Assembly: GCA_965178125.1 (NCBI GenBank)
Contig: OZ237759.1
Coordinates: 496,001 to 560,000 of the forward strand
Length of the DNA: 64,000 bases
Reading direction: 5' to 3'
From: Bilabrum cf. latius
Lineage: Eukaryota; Bigyra: Bicosoecida; Bigyra; Bicosoecida
Positions 35,696 through 45,994 of the stretch are shown here, piece after piece; positions within the stretch are counted from its first letter, which is position 1; every line of letters begins with the position of its first letter. Made by a program: the position numbers and the translations under genes. The notes below the pieces were generated by a model. The model searched no databases, was not told the DNA's origin, and saw only the letters and a program-made list of their open reading frames with translations.

Positions 35696-38600
35696 ACCAG
35701 CTTGCGAGGTCGTGCTTGTGTGCACGGGCGATACGAATGTCTTGAAGGCGGAGTCTGCCTCAGGTGCCGAAACAGCCTCGTTTGGGCTCCTGATCGGTCG
35801 AACGGATCGATTTGAAACCACTGAGCTCACCGTTTGGTGTTGTTGGTCTAGCCTGCTTCTTGGAGCGCTGGGGCGGTGCATCCCATTTCTTGAAGACAGG
35901 GGCGGCAATGTCGACGACCTGGAGGAGGACGAAGAGGACGTAGAAGATGCCGAGGCTGAGGTCGAGGACTATGCGGCCGGGCCTTGCTCCAAACCCAGGG
36001 CAGCAGCCAGGCGGGCCCTGGGTCGACACAGCCTGACGTGGCGGGGTCCCGTGCCGTTCGACGCATCCATGCTTGCGTCATACCCTGATTCGAGCAAAGC
36101 TTCCCGTCGCTTACCGCCAGTCCTCTGGGTGCCCCTATCGGGCTAGCTTTCGCGGCTTCTACGTGAGCCCGGCTATTGGGCGGGCGTGACACTCGGGTCA
36201 ATGGCTGGCAGCGCAACACGGCGGGTGCTTCGAGTAGGGCCATCCACGGTCTCTCTCGCTTCCGGGCCATCCTGTGGACCAGGGGACGCGCTCGTCACAC
36301 CTACAGAGCTGGGGACGAGGTGCGTGGGTGAGTCAGAGGGCGTATCTGCCCTTGCCTACTGCTACTGCTGGAACTCGGGTTGGTCCTGCATCGCGAAATG
36401 CGATGTGCCTCCCACTTGGCCTCGTGCTGCGCTGGCGGCGCCCTTCGCACTGGTTTGTCCACTTAGCTACTTGTTCATTCTAGCAGGCTACGCTTCAACT
36501 TTAGTCTTCCTGTACTCCGGTGCTGCCCCCTACTGCCCCTTCGCGTGCGCGACGCCCAGCCCATGCCGCTCCCCAGGGGGGCCGCTACTGCCACTCTGAC
36601 CACCCTCCTGTGCTATGACTTTGGACACCGCTGTCTCTGGCCGCTCCCCTAAGAGCCGTATCGCAGGCGAGTCGGCGGACGGACCAAGCCCAGGCCCCCC
36701 ATCCGCATCCCTTGAGCCCCCCCTGGAGCCCCCCCTTGAGCTGGACCCCGCAGCGGCAGCGACCCGGGACCTTGGCCCGTGTGACGAAGATACCCTGCTG
36801 CTGTTGCGGAGGATGGAGCGGCTCCTCCTCTCCTCGACCCTGTGTTCTACCCTGACGTGGATCGATCCGATCCCAGCTGACTCTGACTCGCCGCGCTCAG
36901 CTGACTCCGCGCTGCCAACAGAGGACGCGTCAGCTCCGTCGGTTGAGGCAGCCACCAGAGCCAGCACGTCAAGCCCGCTTGAGGAGGGCCTCCGAAGCAT
37001 CATGTCAGCGGAGGATTGTTCCCTGGATTGGGCTGCATCCCGCTCGTCATCATGGTCGTCGCTAGGCAGTAGGAACTGCACCATGCCTACCTGCAGCACC
37101 CCGCCCAGGTGCCCCGGCCCGTCCGCCCCTTGCAGTGCGCTGTCGAGCCTCATGCTGCTGCGGGAGGCTCGCGAGGCTCCCCTGGACATCGATCGGCGGG
37201 AAGAGGATGATACCAAGGCAGATGCGGCGCTTGACGTGCGCAGCCAGATGGGCCGGCCCGCGCCTGTCTGGTGCCCTGTCGGGTTGTGCGTGTCTTCGCT
37301 ACGGCCCCGTGTGCCGCGGCTGTACCGGTCCACAGAGTGCAGCCCATTGCGGTGCGGTCCGCCCAGCCCGCTCGAGTTTCGGCTCACGGAGGTGCCGCGA
37401 GCTCTGGAGGCTTGCCTGGAGCGAACCCTAAAAGGAACGTTCGTCGGACTGAGCCTCTGCTCCCCTGCCTCTGCATCGTACCCCATGGGGGTGGACCACA
37501 GGAGCACGCTCCTTGGGGTGGCCCCGTCCCCCTGCCTGGACTGCCTCTGGTGTGACGAGTGCGGACGGAGGGCCCCAGTGCCTGCGCTGGACCTTCCAAC
37601 ATCCGCCGACTAGGATACCTCGCGAGTGTGACGAGTGGGGTGCAGTGCATGGTCACTCGAGTATTCGATGTGATCATGGGGGGGTCGCCACACAGCATCG
37701 TGCGATGCACCCGCAGGCCCAGCCTCCCACTACCTCTGCTCCTGAGCAGACCCAAGCCCATGGGTGGCATCACCATCTCGCTCGTCACCCGATTTCGAAG
37801 AAGCGCCATTCGACAGCAGCCCCATCAGCATGCTGGCAGAGCTGCTTCCGCTACCCATGGCATATCCAGAATCGGCTCCCTTTTCTTGACCCCCGCCCCC
37901 GTTCAAGTTTGTAGATCCTGCATCATCACGCCACTTCACGTGCTGAGTCTAATGGTGGTATGACGAGTGGTGGTGTGACGAGCGATGCCGGCTGGTGGAC
38001 CTCCCGACGATCCGCTGCAGCTCTGGCTCATGGCCCCCGTCTTGCGCCCACCTGGTCACTGGCGATCGGTCCCCGGATCGATTCCCACCACTACCAGCAA
38101 AACCAGACCCGGCATCATTACTTTTATTGGTTTGTTCCGAGTCCGTGAATCGCACCCTGTGCTTGGTGGGCTTGCTTCCTTGGTGACCCGCTGCCTAGCC
38201 CTCATTGCTTCCTTGGTGACCCGCTGCCTAGCTCTCATTGCTTCCTTGGTGACCCGCTGCCTAGCCCTCATTTAAGCCAGGGAGGGATGGTGGCTGGTGC
38301 TAGCGCTACTGCTACTGCCTACCCGCGGACGACGATCGGCTCGGTTTAGTGGCATCCCCCCCTTTCCCTTCACCCGGCTCTGTAAAGAACCTGCCCGTGC
38401 TACTGCCACCAGCTCCAGCCACGGATTCATTACCCGCGTGCAATGCACCCGCACCCGCACGCGAAGTGTCTGCAGGCGTTTCTGGCATGCCGTCGTGGCC
38501 TTGTTGTCCCGGATATGGCTCGTGCGGCCTATCGTCGAGGTAGGACTGATCGCCTGGCGCCTTGGGCTGGACCGCGGGGCTTCCGGAACTTGAGCTGGAG

Positions 38601-39001
38601 CTGGCTGAGCGCGGGGCGGAACAACCGGAACCGGAGCCGGAGCCGCTGGCGCTTAAACCACTGTTTTTTTGCACGGAGCTCTCAGCTGGTTGGTCGGGCG
38701 CGTGCGTGGAGCCGACAGGGACATCTGCGATGTGGAGGGGCGGCACCCCTTTGGCCGCGCTAGCGGGCAGCTGCAGGGACCGGCCGATTTCCGAAGCAGA
38801 GGGGGAAGGCTGTGGCATGACTGCGTGTCCTGCTGGAACAATCTGCAATTTTTTGTGCGGGCTGGACACTGCATAGTGCGAGGCATCGAGGCCCAGCAGT
38901 CGGGTTGCCGCTCGATTTCTAGGCATGTTTTGCTCCAGCGTCTGAACACGAGTGCCATACGGCGATACCTGGCCTCCACCCGAAATACGCCTCCGTTTCA
39001 T
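34430..39001 (-). CDS. Long, largely disordered protein of unknown function
   Basis: A single intron-free frame of 1,523 residues, from ATG (MKRRRISGGGQVSPYG) to TGA, carrying 19 TAG codons and no TAA or TGA. Composition is Ser/Gly/Ala/Arg/Gln-rich throughout. Features are a 33-bp tandem repeat with one TAG per unit, a Gln run (residues encoded near 36360, EFQQ-TAG-Q-TAG-ARA), a Thr-Gly run at 35614-35700, an Arg/Ser-rich stretch, and a short ordered C-terminus (DVIGFLSAAMVRLYHLEQEM). A hydrophobic-looking translation in another frame near 35850-35990 is a shadow. No family recognised; the Arg/Ser/Gln composition would suit an RNA-binding or scaffold role, but that is speculation. Confidence 0.75.
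35614..35700 (-). repeat. (GGCACA)n-type hexanucleotide tract encoding Thr-Gly
   Basis: On the plus strand it reads GTGCCT repeated with two variant units (GTGCCA, GTACAT). On the coding minus strand it gives alternating Gly and Thr with two Cys interruptions. Confidence 0.9.
38174..38275 (-). repeat. 33-bp tandem repeat with an in-frame TAG in every unit
   Basis: Three near-perfect units encode GHQGSNEGQAA-like 11-residue repeats in the minus-strand gene. The Gln after Glu-Gly/Ser is TAG in all three. Just downstream the codons CAG TAG CAG TAG CGC TAG follow. Confidence 0.92.
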
Positions 39002-39491
39002 GTCTTGAATGCACTATTGGGTTTGTCGTTCTGCCATTAAACAAGTAGAGGAGCCTTTACGTTCCGCCGGAATTTGCAGAGCAACCCGAGACCGCTTTAA
39101 TCCTGCTGTACTATGGACCCGAGCCGACTAAACAGACGTAAATATATGTTTGTCAATGGCAGGAGATACTACGCTACCACTCGGGGTCTGACCAGCCTCA
39201 ACGAAACGCACTTTCCTTTCCATTATGATCGGATGCACCGACACGTCTGCACGCACCAACTGCGCTTAATTGGACCCAAAACTCCGATAAACTTCAAGAA
39301 ATTTGTACAGAGTCCCCAATCATACCTATTGGCTCGTTATTTACGAACATCTATCGCTGATCCAAAGCACTGCATTTTCTCCCCTTGAAACCGCAACTAC
39401 TGCCGCCCGGGGTACCGTCGACGATCAGAAAACTCCGCTTCTGCAACCAGAGCGTCTTGCTTCACGTATTAAGATAAGTAACAAGAATACG
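39002..39491. other. Intergenic region between divergent genes
   Basis: Contains the promoters of the disordered-protein gene (-) and RBR copy B (+). An open stretch at 39113-39388 starts with ATG, but it has no recognised domain and I do not call it a gene. From about 39436 the sequence resembles the region upstream of RBR copy C. Confidence 0.45.
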
Positions 39492-40653
39492 ATGCAGCGT
39501 GAAAATAGCGAGGATGCAGTCGAATTCGTGACCGCCGCTGCTGCTGCACAACGCGCAAGCATTAATCACGGAGGGGTTGCTGCATCGCAAGCCAGTGCGG
39601 GCATCAGGGGACGTGGCGAGCACCACAGCATCGGAGATCCACTGAAAGCTTCCAATCACACCTTGCATGGTGCTGCTGCGCCAAGGGTTCCAGTCGGTGC
39701 TGGCTTTGCTCCGGCAGGCCCGAACCCGACACACAGCCAGAATCTGCCTCCCGTGCTTCGATCGGACAGCAGCGCTAGCACCTCCAGTACTCGCAGACGA
39801 GGACTTGGTGCATCAATTCGCAGTCTGTTCGGGAGGCAGCGTTCGCAAGACTCGTCGGGCGATCCTGTTGAAACGTTCCTGTGGTGAGCGATGCACCAGT
39901 GCCTGAGATTGGCACGCATCATTGCACTTACCACGACTCGTCGGCGAATTCAATTTATTATATTTATCGCTTCACATTGATAATATCTACCACTTGCACA
40001 GTCCGGTGTGCTTCGGCAACCTGCCCGAGCCTGACGGGTATCACCTGCGCGCCTGCCCCGATACGACCCACGTCGTGTGCAAGCAGTGCATGCGCGGGTA
40101 CGTGTCTGCTTACATGTCGGGGGGAGGAGCCATCCGGGAGATGACGTGTCCTATCGGGGACGAGTGCCAGGCTCCCTTCTCGCCCCTGGACGTATCGGCC
40201 ATCGACCCCGAGGGGGCCGAGGGTCCTCTGTTCCAGAGGTACAGCCGGTTCGCCAAGCAGCAGTCGGGGAAGCACGCGGCGTGTCCCAAGTGCGGCTTCT
40301 TGAATGAGGGCAATCCGGAAGCATCGCCGAAGATGCAATGCATTGAATGTAGCACGAAGTACTGCTTTCACCATGGGTCGTAGCACGACCCCGACAAGGA
40401 GACGTGCGACCAGTACTTGCGACGGTCGGTCCGCGCAGAGCAGGCAAGCAATGCGGTGCTAAGCCGCACTACGTGCGAATGTCCCGGGTGCGGGCTGCAT
40501 GTGAACAAGCGATCAGGTGAGTCGCGTGCATTGGAGTTTGAATGAGTGCAGTCATGTCGAGCAAGTGTATTACGAGCTGTGCTCGCTCGTTGCCGCTTTC
40601 GTACATGTGTGTAAGCATCTTGTCCGTTTGTATGAAATTTTATATCTACGCAG

Positions 40654-40664
40654 GCTGCAATCAT
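40654..40664 (+). other. 11-base micro-exon of RBR copy B
   Basis: Sequence GCTGCAATCAT between CGCAG and GTGAGG. With the preceding exon's last base it encodes Gly-Cys-Asn-His, completing the zinc-binding IBR motif GCNHMTC. Equivalent micro-exons are at 45210-45220 (copy C) and 30904-30894 (copy A). Confidence 0.88.
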
Positions 40665-41033
40665 GTGAGGTGGATGCATTGAATTTGCTGCTCGTCGCGC
40701 TGCGTGCTGCAATCGGCCGGTTTTGCTGGGCACTTGCTTGCTTCACGCTTGCTCTCAACTCCTCTCACAGATGACGTGCCGCTGCGGGGTTGAATTCTGC
40801 TGGCTGTGCACGCGACGCATCGGTCGTGGGGCCACTGAATCTGTCGGGCAGCACTTTAGCATGAACAATCCGCGGGGCTGTCCGGGCATGCAGATGACTG
40901 GTGGAGCGGCAAGGAGCCGGTTCCGGACAGACGCTCAGATTGAACCTAGACTACAGATCAGATTTGTTCCTTCAACCACACCCATTGGCTCATCTTCACG
41001 GCTGCTGCAAACTCCACTGGTTGGCAGTTACCA

Positions 41034-41549
41034 AAAAGAAAAATTCCTGCCCCCGGTCCCGCGGACCCACTGGGCTTCACCCCGAACGACTGGTTCTTCA
41101 CCGGTCCACCTGAATGCGGTATTCATCTGACACTACGAATGTACACACCACTTTCCCCATGCACCCGACTGGCCTCGTCGCCACATGGCTTCCTGTTCCT
41201 GTTCCCCGCCCTAGGGACCGTGTGCTTTGCTCCCAGCATCGCCACCTTGGCCCTATCCTTTCAGCTTGCACGCGCCGGTCCTGGCCGACCTGCCGTGCGC
41301 CCCATCTGTCCACCCACCTGTTGGCCTTCTGCGTGCTGCTGGCCATGCAGTCCGCTGCCACCCGCGTCTCCCTCGTGCCTTGCACCTGGAGCCCCCATTC
41401 CTCCCGTTGTGTTCTCCCTGTTGACACCGCACTGTCGTCGCCTGTGCCGGTGTCCCCCTCTTCTTCTCCACCTCCTGTCCTTCCGCCTCGTCTTCCGTCT
41501 CACCTCTGCTCCCCGTTGCTTCAATCCTGATGTCCGAGTACATATAACA
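41034..41549 (-). CDS. Open frame of the non-autonomous element unit
   Basis: On the minus strand unit 1 stays open to TAA if TAG is Gln, and shares its N-terminal ~45 residues (SDIRIEATGSRGETEDEA) with the recombinase frame of unit 2. Beyond that it is Gly/Arg/Gln-rich, with no recombinase residues. It may be a deletion or rearrangement product rather than a functional protein. Confidence 0.35.
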
Positions 41550-41651
41550 TGAACCTAGACTACAGATCAGATTTGTTCCTTCAACCACACCCATTGGCTC
41601 ATCTTCACGGCTGCTGCAAACTCCACTGGTTGGCAGTTACCATTACTTCCA

Positions 41652-42564
41652 TTACTTGCACACAGTTCGCGCTGCATGTGCCAGCGCGGCCGTCCACACC
41701 TGAGTTGGCTGGGACAGGTCCGTGCCGACCGGCAGGGGAAGGGCGCTGAGCGCGAACAGCGCCTCGTTGCAGTACCTGCGCACGGCCTTGGTAGAGGCCC
41801 ATCCACCGGCGCGCTGGATAGTGCCGTCACTGCAGCCTTGCCGGGATAGCGTGGAGATAGCTGTCACCCGAAGGCAGTGCCCGGTGAGGGTGCGCCCCTC
41901 GCTGGTGCAGCATCGCCGGAGCTCACGCGCGACTGTAGCTGACGTGAAGGCTGGTCCCTCATCGGCGAACAGGTAGTGCGATCCTGTGGGGGGCCGCTTC
42001 TCCACATAGTCCCGCAAAGTGCGGACGTTGGAAATGCCGTGACGCATCTGCAGCCATTCCAGCAGGATACGGAGCCCACAGAACCGCGCCCCTGTCACCG
42101 TGCCGGCCGCGTACCGGACCGGCTAAGCTGCGCTGAGAAGCAGCGTGCGTTTGTCCCTGCTCTTGTTCGGCCCCAACATCAGCTCGATGGACGTGACCGC
42201 CCCATCGCTTGTGCAGTTGACCACCATGAAGCCCCTGGCGAGGCCACGCTGCATGTCACTGGCATCAGCTCGGGTGATCTCGCCGAGCCGTGCTGCGGTG
42301 AAGAATGCGACCGCGCCGGCGACGCGTGCGGCATGCTGGCCCCGTGTGCCGCCGTTGGTTCCGAGCCAGCGTGCCAGGGCAGTGAGCTCCACGGGGTGCT
42401 TGCGGCCGCGGGCGGCACCGTTGTGTTCTCCCTGTTGACACCGCACTGTCGTCGCCTGTGCCGGTGTCCCCCTCTTCTTCTCCACCTCCTGTCCTCCCGC
42501 CTCGTCTTCCGTCTCACCTCTGCTCCCCGTTGCTTCAATCCTGATGTCCGAGTACATATAACAC
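41652..42564 (-). CDS. Tyrosine recombinase of a crypton-like element (N-terminus uncertain)
   Basis: About 300 residues ending in TAA, with one in-frame TAG at 42123. Catalytic features of the tyrosine-recombinase fold are visible in order: Arg I in AFFTAARLGEITRAD, a Lys-containing turn (GPNKSRDKR), the His-x-x-Arg box in GHCLRVTAISTL, the GGWAS segment at the second His/Trp position, and Tyr in STKAVRRYCNEA. The DNA-binding N-terminal domain is short or lost. The frame runs through the element's right end without a clear ATG, so the copy may be truncated. The enzyme would cut and join DNA through a Tyr intermediate to move the element. Confidence 0.75.
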
Positions 42565-43049
42565 GAGGCGGATGCAGCTGCGCATGAAGCTTGGATGGCT
42601 TGCTGCAGGTCATTGTGGCCTCTGTGGTTCGTGCTGGCACCGTGAGAGATGCTTATTGCATGAAGGCGCAAGTGCTTCCATGCTCCCCGGAGTTTCGTTC
42701 GGATCCTGCCACTAGACTAGGTCTGGCTACCGTTCTGCACAAGGGCACTGTCCAGCTGCGTTTATTTCTATGCATTCAATGCAGACTGATTCATTTGGTT
42801 TTAGGGATCGCCATGATATTTTTCATGATGCTGATCATTCCGCCGATGCTTCTTTGCTTGCCCTGCCTCTTCATGGAGGATGATGACTGCTGCTGTCCCG
42901 AACAGTGCCGCGAAGCCGAAATGCGGATGTGCGGAACTACGGTGGAGCCAATGTTTGAGTGGTTCTTGGCTCCAATTGACATAATTCCGGAGTACATGGA
43001 AGGGCTGTGCAGGGTGGCCTATGGCGACGAGTGTGCTGACGATTGCTGA

Positions 43050-44047
43050 AGGTGTGGATGGTGCTGCAAGCGGTGCGGTGTGCTGAGTCTCGTTCGAATA
43101 AAAAGGCAATATATGTGTTCGTTTGGCCATGTTGTCATGCGTGAAAGCAACATCATTACAAGCCGAAGTCATTCTGCGCGGTATTATCAATTGCGACCCC
43201 CTATGCTGCCCCTGTCCTGCTTCCCAGGCTGCCACTTGCTGCAATGGTTCTAGCTCGATCGCGAGCTTTATCGACACCCGCCAACATGCCCTTGCTCATC
43301 TTGGGTAGCTACCTGCCTCGTCATTGCACCCTTCTACCCGTTGCACATCAGGCAAGGCCTCATTCTTTTATCAGATAGCTGCTCCTCGCTCTGTCCTTCT
43401 CTTGCCTGGCGAGTGGGAGAGGAGCCCCCCGACGGGTAGACCGGTCTACCCGTCGGAAGGGAAGGAGCAGCAGGGCCAAGAGGCCTTCTCGCTGTCGGCA
43501 GTCATCTCAATGTTCGCCTTGATATTCTCAGCCATGAGCCGGTTCAGTTCTGTCTTGAGTGTGCACAGCACTTTACAAACTTCATATCCGGATTACACAA
43601 CCGGAACGTGTATCATCTGACTGCCACTGCAGACTCTGGATTTCGGGAAGCAAAAATAGCAATACTCACAAGTAATGCGCTATTTTCTGGAGCGAGCAGA
43701 GCACGACCTCACGTGCCTCACAATCGAGTTTTTGTTCTGTAGCATGCACTGCTGACCCCACCCACCCAATCAGGTGCAAAGGTTCCCAAAGCAGCTTGGC
43801 AGGCATTCAGCCGGAATAACCCTCCCCACCGCCCCCTGCCCCCGGGAGGCGGTTCAAAAGACGGCTTAAGATTATCACCACAAAGCCACTGTATGAGTCC
43901 GGGTGGTTTCAATCTTCTTCTTGAAAGTTCCAGAGTGGTCTTAATCTTCTTCTAGAGTGGTTGCAACCGCGCACCGAAGCTCCGCTTCTGCAACCAGAAC
44001 GTCTTGCTTCGCGAATTCAAACTAAAGGGAAGAGATCTGTGAACACG
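43050..44047. other. 1 kb spacer between RBR copies B and C
   Basis: No gene is supported. An open stretch at 43324-43620 has no recognised domain. The spacer holds a perfect 28-bp palindrome (listed separately) and, from about 43980, the promoter-proximal sequence shared with copy B. Confidence 0.5.
43429..43456. repeat. Perfect 28-bp palindrome
   Basis: CCGACGGGTAGACC is followed directly by its reverse complement GGTCTACCCGTCGG with no spacer. It lies in non-coding DNA between the tandem RBR genes and could form a cruciform or bind a dimeric protein. Confidence 0.93.
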
Positions 44048-45994
44048 ATGCAGCGTGAAAATAGCGAGGATGCAGTCGAATTCGTGACCGCCGCTGCTGC
44101 TGCACAACGCGCAAGCAATAGTCAAGGAGGCGTTGCTGCATCGCAAGCCAGTGCTGGCATCAGGGGACGTGGCGAGCACCACAGCATCGGAGATCCACTG
44201 AAAGCTTCCAATCACACCTTGCATGGTGCTGCTGCGCCAAGGGTTCCAGTCGGTGCTGGCTTTGCTCCGGCAGGCCCGAACCCGACACACAGCCAGAATC
44301 TGCCTCCCGTGCTTCGATCGGACAGCAGCGCTAGCACCTCCAGTACTCGCAGACGAGGACTTGGTGCATCAATTCGCAGCCTGTTCGGGAGGCAGCGTTC
44401 GCAAGACTCGTCTGGCGATCCTGTTGAAACGTTCCTGTGGTGAGCGATGCTCCAGTGCCTGAGATTGGCACGCATGATTGCACTTACTACGACTCGTCGG
44501 CGAATTCAATTTATTATATTTATCGCTTCACATTGATAATATCTACCACTTGCACAGTCCGGTGTGCTTCGGCAACCTGCCCGAGCCTGACGGGTATCAC
44601 CTGCGCGCCTGCCCCGATGCGACCCACGTCGTGTGCAAGCAGTGCATGCGCGGGTACGTGTCTGCTTACATGTCGGGGGGAGGAGCCATCCGGGAGATGA
44701 CGTGTCCTATCGGGGACGAGTGCCAGGCTCCCTTCTCGCCCCTGGACGTATCGGCCATCGACCCCGAGGGGGCCGAGGGTCCTCTGTTCCAGAGGTACAG
44801 CCGGTTCGCCAAGCAGCAGTCGGGGAAGCACGCGGCGTGTCCCAAGTGCGGCTTCTTGAATGAGGGCAATCCGGAAGCATCGCCGAAGATGCAATGCATT
44901 GAATGTAACACGAAGTACTGCTTCCACCATGGGTCGCAGCACGACCCCGACAAGGAGACGTGCGACCAGTACTTGCGACGGTCGGTCCGCGCAGAGCAGG
45001 CAAGCAATGCGGTGCTAAGCCGCACTACGTGCGAATGTCCCGGGTGCGGGCTGCATGTGAACAAGCGATCAGGTGAGTCGCGTGCATTGGAGTTTGAATG
45101 AGTGCAGTCATGTCGAGCAAGTGGATCACGAGCTGTGCTCGCTCGTTGCCGCTTTCGTACATGTGTGTAAGCATCTTGTCCGTTTGTATGAAATTTTATA
45201 TCTACGCAGGCTGCAATCATGTGAGGTGGATGCATTGAATTTGCTGCTCGTCGCGCTGCGTGCTGCAATCGGCCGGTTTTGCTGGGCACTTGCTTGCTTC
45301 ACGCTTGCTCTCAACTCCTCTCACAGATGACGTGCCGCTGCGGGGTTGAATTCTGCTGGCTGTGCACGCGACGCATCGGTCGTGGGGCCACTGAATCTGT
45401 CGGGCAGCACTTTAGCATGAACAATCCGCGGGGCTGTCCGGGCATGCAGATGACCGGCGGGGCAGCAAGGAGCCGATTCCGGACAGACGCTCAGATCGAA
45501 GCAGACGCAGCGACGCATGATGCTCGGCTGGCTTGCTGCAGGTCACTGTGGCCCATGTGGTTCGTTTTGGCACCGTGAGAGATGCTTATTGCATGGTGGC
45601 GGAAGTGCTTTCGCGATTGTTGGATTGCATCTGGGTACTCACAGTCTTGAGCCCGCTGACCGTTTTGATGAATCAATGCGCTTCCAGCAGCATCCATCTT
45701 TTTCTTCTTTTCCCCTACGTAGCCTACAGACTGATCCATTTGGTTTTAGCGATCGCCATGATGGTGTGTATGGTGATGATCATCCCGCTCATGATCATTT
45801 TCATACCCTGTCTCATATTCGAGGATGATGACTGCTGCTGTCCCGAACAGTGCCGCGATGCCGAAATGTGGATGTGTGGTATGACGATAGAACAAATCTT
45901 TGAGTGGTTCTTGGCTCCAATTGACATAATCCCGGCGTATATGGAAGGGCTGTGCAGGGTGGCCTATGGCGACGAGTGTGCTGACGATTGCTGA
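44048..45994 (+). CDS. RBR (RING-IBR) E3 ubiquitin ligase, copy C, intact
   Basis: Five exons: 44048-44439, 44558-45072, micro-exon 45210-45220, 45327-45541 and 45730-45994 (TGA); 465 residues with matching splice phases. The N-terminal 130 residues are Ala/Ser/Arg-rich and disordered. RING1 begins FLCPVCFGNLPEPDGYH across the first splice; then come KHAACPKCGF, HHGSQHDPDKETCDQYLRR, and the IBR/RING2-like CECPGCGLHVNKRSGCNH plus MTCRCGVEFCWLCTRRI. A hydrophobic segment (LIHLVLAIAMMVCMVMIIPL) and a Cys-rich tail (EDDDCCCPEQCRDAEMWMC) close the protein, suggesting a membrane-anchored ligase. It is a tandem duplicate of copy B and a distant inverted copy of A. It has no in-frame TAG, so standard annotation would find it whole. 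Confidence 0.9.

Larger units (their letters stand above)
40944..42564. mobile_element. Two head-to-tail tyrosine-recombinase (crypton-like) elements inserted in RBR copy B
   Basis: Unit 1 spans about 40944-41549 and unit 2 about 41553-42564. Both begin ACCTAGACTACAGATCAGAT and share roughly 95 bases at the left end. Both end with about 140 shared bases finishing TGTCCGAGTACATATAACA. Their middles differ: unit 2 encodes a tyrosine recombinase on the minus strand, unit 1 does not and looks like a non-autonomous derivative. No terminal inverted repeats are seen; a 2-base GA may be duplicated at the host junctions. Copies A and C lack the insertion, so it is recent. Confidence 0.75.
39492..43049 (+). 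pseudogene. RBR E3 ubiquitin ligase copy B, interrupted by a mobile element pair
   Basis: Exons 39492-39883, 40002-40516, micro-exon 40654-40664, and 40771 onwards match copy C at a constant offset of 4,556. Exon 4 is split at about 40943 by a 1.6 kb insertion and resumes at about 42565, with donor at 42608; the last exon is 42785-43049, ending in TGA. Codon 40381-40383 is TAG where copies A and C have CAG (HGSQHDP), silent if TAG is Gln. Translation into the insert reaches TGA at 41128, so the product would keep the RING and IBR parts but lose the C-terminal hydrophobic and Cys-rich tail, unless the insert is spliced out. Sequence on both sides of the insert is closer to copy A than C, while the rest of the 5' part is nearly identical to C. 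Confidence 0.75.

Noticed and set aside
35760-36029. A small minus-strand membrane protein containing a hydrophobic stretch
   Set aside because: It is an alternative frame of a Ser-rich coding stretch; the frame used by the 34430-39001 gene runs straight through with Gln codons.
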